Shown: one piece after another, positions 1-6,225 of the stretch
Layout of the letters: every line of letters begins with the position of its first letter
Numbering within the stretch: position 1 is the first letter of the stretch
NCBI GenBank assembly: GCA_905215205.1
Contig: CAJMPK010000065.1
Location: 1 to 7,861 of the forward strand
Source: an uncultured bacterium
GTDB taxonomy: Bacteria; Actinomycetota; Coriobacteriia; Coriobacteriales; Coriobacteriaceae
Reading direction: 5' to 3'
Length of the DNA stretch: 7,861 bases
Translations under genes and position numbers: made by a program
Notes under the pieces: generated by a model
Database searches by the model: none
The model's input: only the letters and a program-made list of their open reading frames with translations
What the model was told of the DNA's origin: nothing

Positions 1-778
1 CCTTGACGGCAGCGAGGTAGGCGAAGTACATCCACTGGATGGCCTCCTGCGTGTTGGTAGCAGGGTTGGAAATGTCGAAACCATAGGTCTCGGCCATCAT
101 CTTGAGCTCGCCGAGGGCGCGGATCTGCTCCTGCAGCTCCTCGCGATCGCGGATGTTGTCGGCGGTCATGACCGTCGGGGTGGAAGCCTTCTGGGCCTCC
201 TTGTCCTTGATCAGGTAGTCGACGCCGTACAGGGCAACACGACGGTAGTCGCCGATGATGCGGCCGCGGCCATAGCCATCGGGCAGACCGGTGATGATGT
301 GGGCCGAACGGCAAGCACGCATCTCGGGGGTGTAAACATCGAAGACGCCAGCGTTGTGGGTCTTGCGCTCGAAGGTGTAGCGCTCGACAACGTTCTCGTC
401 GACCTTATAGCCGTGCTGGCTGGCAGCCTGGCAAGCGATGCGGATACCGCCGTTGACGTGCAGCGCGCGCTTGAGCGGCTTGTCGGTCTGGAGGCCGACG
501 ATGGTCTCCTTCTCGCGGTGGGCGTTATCGATGTAGCCAGCGGGGTGGCTCACGATACCCGTGACGGTCTTGGTGTCCATATCGAGGACACCGCCCTGCT
601 CGCGCTCCTTGAGCAGCAGGTCGAGAACCTCGCCCCACAGCTCCTTGGTACGCTCGGTCGGGCCGGCGAGGAACGACTCGTCGCCCTCGTAGGGGGTGTA
701 GTTCTTCTGGATAAAGTCTCGGACGTCAACCTCTCCCGTCCAGATGCCTTCCTTGAAGCCTTCCCATGCCTCCTGCAT
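1..778 (-). CDS. pflB: Pyruvate formate-lyase (formate C-acetyltransferase), N-terminal part
   Basis: This gene encodes the glycyl-radical enzyme that converts pyruvate and CoA to acetyl-CoA and formate in the cytoplasm during anaerobic fermentation. The 259 visible residues follow E. coli PflB closely. They include NYTPYEGDESFLAG (26-39), VGLQTDKPLKRAL (94-106), RKTHNAGVFDVYTPE (138-152), GLPDGYGRGRIIGDYRR (164-180) and QEAIQWMYFAYLAAVK (244-259). The GRGRI segment holds an Arg that contacts pyruvate in the E. coli enzyme. The gene runs off the left edge, so about two thirds of a roughly 750-residue protein is missing, including the active-site Cys pair and the C-terminal glycyl-radical loop. 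The ATG at 778 is the only possible start, because an in-frame TAG lies six codons upstream (796-794). The N-terminus is about seven residues shorter than in E. coli. The family assignment is very secure. The activating enzyme, often encoded next to pflB, is not in view. Confidence 0.96.
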   Translation of the reverse strand, partial: MQEAWEGFKEGIWTGEVDVRDFIQKNYTPYEGDESFLAGPTERTKELWGEVLDLLLKEREQGGVLDMDTKTVTGIVSHPAGYIDNAHREKETIVGLQTDKPLKRALHVNGGIRIACQAASQHGYKVDENVVERYTFERKTHNAGVFDVYTPEMRACRSAHIITGLPDGYGRGRIIGDYRRVALYGVDYLIKDKEAQKASTPTVMTADNIRDREELQEQIRALGELKMMAETYGFDISNPATNTQEAIQWMYFAYLAAVK

Positions 779-790
779 TGTGTAACCACG

Positions 791-795
791 CTCCT
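791..795 (-). promoter_or_regulatory. Shine-Dalgarno of pflB with long spacing
   Basis: AGGAG on the minus strand lies 12 nt before the pflB ATG at 778, longer than the usual 5-9 nt. No better purine-rich motif lies closer, and the in-frame TAG at 796-794 overlaps it, so no alternative start is available. Confidence 0.55.
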
Positions 796-881
796 AGTTA
801 CGTGTAATGCGGCGCTCTCTCACACCGCTGCTTATTGAATTCTTGAATGTTCGGCTTGCACTACCGGCTTCTTCCGTTCTT

Positions 882-896
882 CACCACACGTTGGTG
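882..896. promoter_or_regulatory. Inverted repeat upstream of pflB, possible operator
   Basis: CACCA (882-886) and TGGTG (892-896) are perfect inverted arms around a 5-nt centre. The distance to the pflB start (about 105 nt) suits a regulator-binding site. It matches no consensus that I recognise, and arms this short can arise by chance. Confidence 0.25.
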
Positions 897-1171
897 TAGG
901 GAAAACGTTTATCACCTTGGAACTACAACCCAAAACCCAAGATTTCACCCGTTTGAGAAGGATAACATAGCGACCCTCTCCATCTGGGCTGTTATATGTT
1001 TCTTTTTTTATATCATAAGGGCGTTTTTTACAAACCCGCAGGAAATGCGAGCGCGAACAACTACCGTTCACCGATTTGTATGTTATTTTTCCTTGCCTTT
1101 GTACGACCTTCGCTCTAGCTGTTATGCCAGCTTTAGCAGGATAAAGTGCCCCAGAGACCCCACAGAAACTG

Positions 1172-1205
1172 CAGGGCGGCCACGGAATCCCCCGTGGCCG
1201 CCCTG
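1172..1205 (-). terminator. Strong hairpin terminator after the permease gene
   Basis: A perfect 14-bp G+C-rich stem (1172-1185 paired with 1192-1205) encloses a 6-nt loop. It begins 40 nt past the stop codon of the KdgT-like permease. On the minus strand the stem is followed by a short T-containing tail (AGTTTCTGT), weaker than a textbook U-tract. The position argues for an intrinsic terminator that separates the SDR-permease unit from pflB. Confidence 0.75.
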
Positions 1206-1244
1206 TGGCGTGGCTAGTTATTTAGCTTTGATTGCCGCTTGGCA

Positions 1245-2264
1245 TTAGGCGGCTGCGGCGGCCTTGTCGGTCGTTGCCTTGCTATCGCCGTTGCCCTGGC
1301 CCTCAAAATGCTTGTAGCACCAGCTGGTGACCAGCGGGGTCAAAATAGCCGTCACGATTGCGCAGGCAGCAACCTGTGCCGTAGCCGTCGCGAGCACGGC
1401 GCCGCCGTACATGGCCCCGTTGACGCTTGCCATGGCAGCAGGCGTGGCCACATTGGCTCCGGCGCAGCTTGAAATGGCCGCACCTGCGACACCCGTACCG
1501 CCCGTGAGCTTATCGACCGCGATGACGGGAATTGCAAAGACCACCGAGCAGATCACGCCGAGCAGGATGCCGGGAAGACCGCCGTTGATAAGCTGACCAA
1601 AAGTCATGGTCGAGCCCATGGCAAAGAAGACGAGCACGATGATGGCGGAAAGTGCCGGTGCCATCATCTTCTTAAAGCTGGGGAAGAGGTTGCCCAGAAT
1701 AATGCCGACGACGATCGGCAGGATGGCGCCCACGAGCGACCAGCCGATCGGAGCCTGGCCGGCAGCGCCAAGAACAATCATCGTGACCGGAGGGCCGACA
1801 ACCAGCGTGGTGATGGCGACGGCGCCACGCTCGGCCTCGTTGCCCATGGTGCCCATCAGTCCAGCGTACATAGCGTTGTTGGCACCCGTGCAAGCCGCCA
1901 GCATCACCATGGCAGAGATGCCAAACAGGTTGTCGTTGAACACATAAAGGATGAGCAGCGACACGGCAACGACCACGATTTGCTTGACGGCGATGATGAT
2001 GGCGCCGCGGGCAGCGGCGGCAGGAGCACTCTTAAACGAAATCGTCGTACCGACGATAAGCAAAAAAGCGCCCACGAGCGGGCCTGCACCCTGCTGGGTC
2101 ATGCCAAGCGTAAAGCTGCCGAGCGTTTTGAACAGGTCAGGGAACAGCGTGTTGAGCAGGCAGCCCAACAAAAGCGGCACCAAAATATTGGCACCCGGGA
2201 TGGAGGACATCTTAAAGAACGGCTCCTTTGCCGCCGGCGCCTCCACCGCAGTCGATTCACTCAT
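1245..2264 (-). CDS. kdgT: 2-keto-3-deoxygluconate permease family transporter (KdgT-like)
   Basis: This is a 339-residue integral membrane protein of the KdgT family, cation symporters that import 2-keto-3-deoxygluconate and related sugar acids from pectin or uronate breakdown. The family hallmarks are visible. They are an N-terminal SIPGANILVPLLLG (21-34), a GPPVTMIVLGAAG segment (157-169), LVGAILPIVVGIILGNLFP (177-195), and a DKLTGGTGVAG loop (251-261) leading into an S/G/A-rich stretch that ends ATPAA (273-277). Roughly ten hydrophobic segments fill residues 24-316. Both ends are hydrophilic and Ala-rich (1-14 and 321-339). The ATG at 2264 is preferred over one seven codons upstream because AAAGGAG precedes it by 6 nt and the conserved family sequence starts soon after. 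It lies downstream of an SDR gene in the same direction, with a hairpin between them. The family is secure; the exact substrate is inferred from it. Confidence 0.88.
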   Translation of the reverse strand: MSESTAVEAPAAKEPFFKMSSIPGANILVPLLLGCLLNTLFPDLFKTLGSFTLGMTQQGAGPLVGAFLLIVGTTISFKSAPAAAARGAIIIAVKQIVVVAVSLLILYVFNDNLFGISAMVMLAACTGANNAMYAGLMGTMGNEAERGAVAITTLVVGPPVTMIVLGAAGQAPIGWSLVGAILPIVVGIILGNLFPSFKKMMAPALSAIIVLVFFAMGSTMTFGQLINGGLPGILLGVICSVVFAIPVIAVDKLTGGTGVAGAAISSCAGANVATPAAMASVNGAMYGGAVLATATAQVAACAIVTAILTPLVTSWCYKHFEGQGNGDSKATTDKAAAAA

Positions 2265-2270
2265 ATATAT

Positions 2271-2277
2271 CTCCTTT
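2271..2277 (-). promoter_or_regulatory. Ribosome binding site that fixes the permease start
   Basis: AAAGGAG followed by 6 nt (ATATAT) precedes the ATG at 2264. It lies inside the would-be N-terminal extension from the ATG at 2285, which argues that the shorter 339-residue protein is the real product. Confidence 0.8.
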
Positions 2278-2310
2278 GGATGCATGCGAATCGAAGCCGC
2301 ACGCGCCTAT

Positions 2311-2353
2311 GTCAGAAAGAAGGCGACGGTCCCGAGTCGCAGGAGCCGTCGCC
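2311..2353 (-). terminator. Hairpin with T-rich tail between SDR and permease genes
   Basis: On the minus strand, GGCGACGG (2353-2346) pairs perfectly with CCGTCGCC (2329-2322) across a 16-nt loop that can form a few further pairs. The stem is followed at once by TTCTTTCT. It starts 19 nt past the SDR stop and ends about 50 nt before the permease ATG. It looks like an intrinsic terminator or partial attenuator that could lower permease expression relative to the SDR. No separate permease promoter was recognised in the short remaining gap. Confidence 0.55.
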
Positions 2354-2372
2354 GAATAATCGTCGCGAGGTA

Positions 2373-3122
2373 TTACCCGTCCAGGACGATGCCGCCGTCG
2401 CAGTCACCAATCTCGCCGTTCACGAAGCTGGCGAGGTCGGAAGCGAAGAACAGCACCATCTGCGCAGGCTCGCTGGCCTGGGCGGCGCGGCCCAGAGGAA
2501 TACCGTTGATGATGCGCTGAGAGTTCTCGTCAGAGAGGATCGAGGTCATATCGGTAAGCGTGAGCGACGGGCATACAGCGTTGCAGCGAACGCCAAACTT
2601 GCCGCCTTCCTTGGCGACTGCCTTGGTTAGACCGTTAACACCGGCCTTGGAGCTCGCGTAAGCCGCGGTGCCGAGCAGGCCGCCGCCGATCTTGCCCGCA
2701 ACAGAGCTCACGTTGACGATAGTGCCGGCATGGGCCGCCTTAAAGTGCGGGTACACGGCGTTCATCATGGTAAAGGTGCCGTTGAGGTTGATGTCGATGG
2801 TACGGCGCCACTCGGTGTCATCGATCTCGTCGAACTTCTTGGTGCTGATGACGCCAGCGCAGTTAATCAGGATGTTGGTTTGCGGCAGGTCCGTAAAAAT
2901 CTGCTCGACGGTCTCGCGCGCCTTGGGCGCATCGGCAACATCGAGCTGATAGAACTTGTTGCCCTCGCCAAGCTCGGCCACCGCGGCCTCGCCCTTAGCA
3001 GCGTTCCTTGCGATGAGCGCGACATGTCCGCCGCCCGCGACGATGCCCTTGGCGATCTCGAGGCCAATGCCCTGAGTGCCGCCCGTGACAATCGCGGTCT
3101 TGCCCGTGAAGTCAAATGCCAT
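2373..3122 (-). CDS. Short-chain dehydrogenase/reductase, possibly sugar-acid linked
   Basis: This is a 249-residue classical SDR, the usual length for the family, predicted to be a cytoplasmic NAD(P)(H)-dependent oxidoreductase. The cofactor-binding motif TGGTQGIG is at 13-20, NCAG (a variant of NNAG) at 87-90, the catalytic Asn of INLNG at 112, Ser140 in NVSSVAG, and YASSK with Tyr155 and Lys159. The usual acidic residue at the end of beta-2 is absent and Arg39 lies there (ALIARN), which hints at NADP(H) preference; this is inference. The ATG at 3122 gives a normal N-terminus (MAFDFTGKTAIVTGG), preceded by AAAGGGGG with 8-nt spacing. The frame stays open to 3239, but the extension looks non-coding. 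Adjacency to a KdgT-type permease suggests a KduD-like or gluconate 5-dehydrogenase-like role. The sequence alone does not separate these from other SDRs such as FabG-like reductases. Confidence 0.88.
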   Translation of the reverse strand: MAFDFTGKTAIVTGGTQGIGLEIAKGIVAGGGHVALIARNAAKGEAAVAELGEGNKFYQLDVADAPKARETVEQIFTDLPQTNILINCAGVISTKKFDEIDDTEWRRTIDINLNGTFTMMNAVYPHFKAAHAGTIVNVSSVAGKIGGGLLGTAAYASSKAGVNGLTKAVAKEGGKFGVRCNAVCPSLTLTDMTSILSDENSQRIINGIPLGRAAQASEPAQMVLFFASDLASFVNGEIGDCDGGIVLDG

Positions 3123-3170
3123 GACTCCATCCCCCTTTATATAAGGTGTCTCCTCGCGGGAAGTTGGAGC

Positions 3171-3185
3171 ATCGCACGTGGCGAT
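3171..3185. promoter_or_regulatory. Inverted repeat in the SDR leader, possible operator
   Basis: ATCGC (3171-3175) and GCGAT (3181-3185) are perfect inverted arms around ACGTG. On the minus strand the repeat overlaps the end of a perfect TATAAT hexamer and covers its expected start point, about 50-65 nt before the SDR ATG. That is where a repressor would act. The cognate regulator is unknown. Confidence 0.35.
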
Positions 3186-3189
3186 TATA
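3184..3189 (-). promoter_or_regulatory. Perfect -10 hexamer TATAAT upstream of the SDR gene
   Basis: TATAAT on the minus strand would start transcription near 3177, leaving a leader of about 55 nt. No good -35 lies 16-18 nt upstream; the nearest is TTGTCA at a 22-nt spacing. If used, it may need an activator or a different holoenzyme geometry. It is an alternative or addition to the candidate at 3238-3265. Confidence 0.3.
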
Positions 3190-3237
3190 TGAGTCCCAGT
3201 CGTCATGGTGGTGACAACCCCTCGCCTAACCGCGTGC

Positions 3238-3265
3238 ATGATAGTTCTTTGAAACGCTTCAGCAA
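3238..3265 (-). promoter_or_regulatory. Candidate sigma70-type promoter for the SDR-permease unit
   Basis: On the minus strand TTGCTG (3265-3260) and TATCAT (3243-3238) are separated by 16 nt. The -10 is a 5/6 match to consensus; the -35 matches only at TTG. Transcription would begin near 3231, about 108 nt before the SDR ATG. The spacer carries a small TGAA-N4-TTCA inverted repeat (3250-3261) that could bind a regulator. Confidence 0.38.
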
Positions 3266-3300
3266 TTGAATGATTTTAAGTCTTTATGCACTCTTTATAT

Positions 3301-3337
3301 TGCCTAGCGCCCAAGTAGATTTTTGGGACATGCCTAG
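3301..3337. repeat. Direct repeat TGCCTAG, two copies 30 bp apart
   Basis: TGCCTAG occurs at 3301-3307 and again at 3331-3337. The 30-bp period is close to three helical turns, so both copies would face the same side of the DNA. The second copy lies inside the spacer of the inverted repeat at 3315-3345. Confidence 0.4.
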
Positions 3338-3345
3338 AAATCTAC
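3315..3345. promoter_or_regulatory. Inverted repeat upstream of marR, possible operator
   Basis: GTAGATTT (3315-3322) and AAATCTAC (3338-3345) are perfect 8-bp inverted arms with a 15-nt spacer, in the A+T-rich region about 70-100 nt before the GTG of the MarR gene. MarR proteins are dimeric winged-helix repressors that usually bind A+T-rich palindromes near their own promoters, so this is a reasonable autoregulatory site. A TATCAT hexamer on the plus strand at 3369-3374 could be the matching -10, although no good -35 was found. The 15-nt spacer is wider than in many MarR sites. Confidence 0.4.
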
Positions 3346-3401
3346 CGAATGGGATGGTTGTGCGGGGGTATCATCTTTTACCGGAAATAGTTTCTAGTGT
3401 T

Positions 3402-3406
3402 AGGGG
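3402..3406 (+). promoter_or_regulatory. Ribosome binding site supporting the GTG start of the MarR gene
   Basis: AGGGG lies 6 nt before the GTG at 3413. No ATG in this frame near the conserved N-terminus has a comparable motif, so the GTG start is preferred. Confidence 0.65.
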
Positions 3407-3412
3407 TTTTCG

Positions 3413-3862
3413 GTGGAAGATACCGATTTCCATGAGCTTGGGCGTCAGCTCTTAACTGAGTTTGGCAGCATGCATCAGCGAATTTCGCGCTTTGCGGACA
3501 AAGCTCTCGGCGGCGAAATGGCCGTCATGCGCGCCCTCATGCGCGCCGGCGGTTCGCTCACGCCGAGCGAACTCGCTGATCGCGCCTGGGTCTCGAGTGC
3601 CCGCATCGCCAATATCCTACGCGCTCTCGAAGCCAAGGGCTGGGTCGAGCGCGAGCACTCAAAGACTGACCGTCGTCGCGTACACGTCATAGTGACCGAC
3701 AAGGGATTCCAGGATCTCGAAATCAAACGTCGGGAATTCGAGGCCCGCACCGCGGCTTTCCTCGAGCAGCTCGGCGAAACAGATACCCAAGAGATGGTGC
3801 GCCTTCTTAGGCGTGCCAACGAAATTATCGACCGCAATCAAGAAAGGAGAGATGCCGAGTGA
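3413..3862 (+). CDS. MarR-family winged-helix transcriptional regulator
   Basis: This is a 149-residue protein, typical MarR length, expected to act as a DNA-binding dimer in the cytoplasm. After an N-terminal dimerisation helix (about 1-30) comes GEMAVMRALMRAGG (34-47). The helix-turn-helix follows in LTPSELADRAWVSSARIANIL (49-69), then GWVEREHSKTDRRRVHVIVT (76-95) forms the wing, with the family's characteristic D-R-R basic tip (86-89). The C-terminal helices (about 97-145) would complete the dimer interface. It starts with GTG at 3413. It ends in a GTGA overlap with the first ABC gene, so it is very likely translationally coupled and co-transcribed with the exporter. By analogy with other MarR-exporter operons it probably represses its own operon until a small ligand binds. 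The ligand cannot be deduced. The divergent SDR gene could share its operator, which is inference. Confidence 0.92.
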   Translation: MEDTDFHELGRQLLTEFGSMHQRISRFADKALGGEMAVMRALMRAGGSLTPSELADRAWVSSARIANILRALEAKGWVEREHSKTDRRRVHVIVTDKGFQDLEIKRREFEARTAAFLEQLGETDTQEMVRLLRRANEIIDRNQERRDAE

Positions 3863-6225
3863 GGATTCTCAAGCTCTTTAAAAAGCATATCCTGGCACTG
3901 TTCGCAGCTATCGTGCTTATCGTAATCAGCTGCAACGCCGATCTGGCGCTGCCTACCTATATGAGCGACATCGTCGACGTGGGTGTGCAGCAAGGCGGCA
4001 TCGCCTCGCCCGTGCCCGACACCATCCGCGCCGAATCGCTCGATGACCTTGAACTCTTTATGAGCACCAAGGACGCCAAGACGGTAGAGGCTGCGTTTGG
4101 CAAGGCAGACAAAAACGGCATTCGAACGTACAAGGGTACCGAGGAAGAGCGTGCCGATGGAGGCAAGATTGCCGACATTATGAGCCTGCCCGAGACTGTC
4201 GTCCTTTCGCTCGACCAGGGCATTGACGCCGACTCCATGGGCGACATGACCGGCACGTCCAGCGAGAAAGACAGCGACGCCGCTCAGGCCATGCCCACGC
4301 CCGAGCAAATGGCAGCGATGACGCCCGAGCAGCTCGCCGAGATGCAGCAGAAGGCCGCAGCGGCGCAGAACATGCAAAAGCAGATTGATGCCGACGGCGG
4401 TAAGATCACCATGAAGAGCCTGCGCCTAGGCGTTGAAGGCGGTCTTATCGATCAGGGCAAGCTCGTCGAGGGCGCCAACGATATGGCTGACAAAATGGGC
4501 TCCATGTCGGGCTCCATCGTCACCCAGCGCGCCGTGAGCTACGTGCAGGACGAGTACAAGGCACAGGGCATCGACCCCGCCGACGTGCAGAACGCCTACC
4601 TGGGCCGCATGGCGACCACGATGTTTGGGCTGTGCCTGGTGTCGCTCGTCGCCACCATCCTGACCGGCGCCGTGGCTTCGCGCACCGCCTGCTCCATCGC
4701 CCGCGACCTGCGCCGCGAGACCTTCAACAAGGTTATGCACTTCTCACCGGCCGAGGTGGGCAAGTTTAGCCAGGCCTCGCTCATCACCCGCTGCACCAAC
4801 GACATTCAGCAGATCCAGATGGCCGCAACCCTGTTTATCCGCATGTGCCTGATGGCCCCCGTCATGGGCATCGTCGCCGTCATGCGCGTCCTGGCCAACC
4901 ACACCGGCCTGGAGTGGACCATCGCCGTGGCCATCATCGCGGTCTCGGCCGTCGTCGGCGTGCTTATGGGCCTCACCATGCCCAAGTTCAAAAAGATGCA
5001 GAGCTTTGTGGACCGCGTGAACCTTACCGCCCGCGAGCTGCTCGACGGTCTTATGCCCATCCGCTCGTTCAACCGCGAGGAGCATGAGCTCGAGCGTTTT
5101 GACAAGGCTTCGCTCGATCTGATGACCACGCAGCTCTACACCAACCGCGCCATGAGCTTTATGATGCCGCTCATGATGCTGGTCATGAACTGCATCACCG
5201 TGCTCATCGTCTGGTTTGGCGCGCAGGGCGTGTCCGACGGCGTGATGCAGGTCGGCAACATGATGGCGTTTATCTCCTACACCATGCAGATCGTCATGGC
5301 GTTTATGATCCTCACCATGGTTTCGGTTATCCTGCCCCGCGCCGAGGTCGCAGCCGAGCGCGTGGAAGAGGTCATCACTTGCCCCACCAGCATCAACGAC
5401 CCTGTCTCGCCCAAACTGCCCGCGGCCAGCGCGCCGCGCGGTGAGCTCACCTTCCGCGACGTGAGCTTCCAGTATCCCGACGCCCGCGCCGATGTCATCA
5501 GCGGCGTGAACTTCACCACACATGCCGGTCAGATGCTCGGCATCATTGGCTCCACGGGCTCGGGCAAGTCCACGCTCGTACAGCTGATTCCGCGCTTATA
5601 CGACGTCACGGGCGGCAGCATTTCGCTCGACGGCATCGACGTGCGCGACATGACCCTTTCCGAGCTGCGCCGCCGTATTGGCTATATCCCGCAGCAGGGG
5701 CGCCTGTTCTCGGGCACTGTCGAGAGCAACCTCAAGTTTGCCGGCGACATGGTGAGCGACGAGGACATGTACCGGGCGGCACGCATCGCCCAGGCCGAGG
5801 ACTTTATCGCCGAGCGCGAGGGCGGCTACGACTCCCCCATCAGCCAGGGCGGCTCCAATGTCTCGGGCGGTCAGCGCCAGCGCCTGGCCATCGCCCGCGC
5901 CCTGGCCAAAAAGCCCGAGGTCGTGGTGTTCGATGACTCGTTTAGCGCCCTCGACTACAAGACCGACGCGCGCCTGCGCGAGGAGCTGGCCAAAAACGTC
6001 ACCGACGCCGCGCTCGTGGTCGTGGCACAACGCATCGCGACCATCATGCACGCCGACCAGATCATCGTACTCGACGACGGTCACGTAGTGGGCACCGGCA
6101 CGCACGAGGAGCTGCTGCACGGCTGCCCGGCGTACCTGGAGATTGCACAGTCGCAGCTTTCCGCCGAGGAGCTGGGGCTTACCCAAGAAGAAATTGCAGC
6201 CGTTATGGAAGGAGGCGAGCGCTAA
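3859..6225 (+). CDS. ABC exporter half-transporter, degenerate-site subunit with large ectodomain (BmrC/TM287 type)
   Basis: A 788-residue membrane-fused ABC exporter subunit, expected to pair with the next gene product to expel drugs or other hydrophobic compounds. TM1 is at about 10-34. TM2 begins near 252 and TM3-TM6 lie at about 322-345, 352-374, 432-454 and 465-492. The NBD has A-loop Tyr539, Walker A GSTGSGKST (564-572), a Q-loop near 612, signature VSGGQ (668-672), Walker B VVVFDD (688-693), D-loop SALD (696-699) and VVAQR (721-725). Two key residues are altered: Asp693 replaces the catalytic Glu and Gln724 replaces the H-loop His. Both are typical of the degenerate-site subunit of heterodimeric exporters. 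About 215 residues between TM1 and TM2 form an unusually large outer domain, including an M/Q/A/E-rich helical stretch (145-175). That makes the protein about 200 residues longer than a standard half-transporter. The GTG start overlaps the MarR stop and follows AAAGGAG by 9 nt. Confidence 0.93.
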   Translation: MRILKLFKKHILALFAAIVLIVISCNADLALPTYMSDIVDVGVQQGGIASPVPDTIRAESLDDLELFMSTKDAKTVEAAFGKADKNGIRTYKGTEEERADGGKIADIMSLPETVVLSLDQGIDADSMGDMTGTSSEKDSDAAQAMPTPEQMAAMTPEQLAEMQQKAAAAQNMQKQIDADGGKITMKSLRLGVEGGLIDQGKLVEGANDMADKMGSMSGSIVTQRAVSYVQDEYKAQGIDPADVQNAYLGRMATTMFGLCLVSLVATILTGAVASRTACSIARDLRRETFNKVMHFSPAEVGKFSQASLITRCTNDIQQIQMAATLFIRMCLMAPVMGIVAVMRVLANHTGLEWTIAVAIIAVSAVVGVLMGLTMPKFKKMQSFVDRVNLTARELLDGLMPIRSFNREEHELERFDKASLDLMTTQLYTNRAMSFMMPLMMLVMNCITVLIVWFGAQGVSDGVMQVGNMMAFISYTMQIVMAFMILTMVSVILPRAEVAAERVEEVITCPTSINDPVSPKLPAASAPRGELTFRDVSFQYPDARADVISGVNFTTHAGQMLGIIGSTGSGKSTLVQLIPRLYDVTGGSISLDGIDVRDMTLSELRRRIGYIPQQGRLFSGTVESNLKFAGDMVSDEDMYRAARIAQAEDFIAEREGGYDSPISQGGSNVSGGQRQRLAIARALAKKPEVVVFDDSFSALDYKTDARLREELAKNVTDAALVVVAQRIATIMHADQIIVLDDGHVVGTGTHEELLHGCPAYLEIAQSQLSAEELGLTQEEIAAVMEGGER

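Larger units (their letters stand above)
779..1171. other. Long non-coding leader/promoter region of pflB
   Basis: About 390 bases lie between pflB and the terminator of the permease gene. They are visibly A+T-richer than the flanking genes. The region should contain the pflB promoter and 5' leader on the minus strand. One A+T-rich patch (about 1001-1034) contains TATGAT on the minus strand (1017-1012), a 5/6 match to a -10 box, but no good -35 lies at the right distance. A perfect CACCA-N5-TGGTG inverted repeat sits at 882-896, about 105 nt upstream of the start. I see no convincing FNR, CRP or Rex consensus. Open frames crossing the region lack a ribosome binding site and recognisable protein features, so I call no gene here. 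Confidence 0.6.

Noticed and set aside
299..838. Plus-strand open frame of 179 codons over pflB
   Set aside because: Complement of strongly conserved PflB sequence; no ribosome binding site or family resemblance.
847..1248. Plus-strand open frame of 133 codons across the pflB upstream region
   Set aside because: It has no Shine-Dalgarno, no family resemblance and irregular composition, and it runs through the terminator hairpin into the permease gene.
2265..2285. Seven-residue extension of the permease from the ATG at 2285
   Set aside because: The extension contains the AAAGGAG ribosome binding site of the downstream ATG.
1951..2630. Overlapping plus-strand frames of 189 and 216 codons over the permease and SDR genes
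   Set aside because: Both are complements of two well-recognised minus-strand genes and cross their intergenic hairpin.
3123..3239. 39-residue N-terminal extension of the SDR protein from the ATG at 3239
   Set aside because: Classical SDRs start a few residues before the TGxxxGIG motif; the ATG at 3122 has a suitable ribosome binding site, and the extension overlaps probable promoter elements.
3250..3261. TGAA-N4-TTCA considered as a catabolite (cre) or KdgR-type site
   Set aside because: It does not fit the cre consensus at the central CG position and lacks the full arms of a KdgR box; kept only as a note within the promoter entry.
3270..3455. Small plus-strand frame of 61 codons before and overlapping the MarR gene, considered as a leader peptide
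   Set aside because: No ribosome binding site before its ATG, it overlaps the MarR start in another frame, and it has no attenuator-like structure.
4744..5523. Minus-strand open frame of 259 codons opposite the first ABC subunit
   Set aside because: Antisense to conserved ABC sequence, with His/Asp/Gly-rich low-complexity translation typical of a shadow frame.
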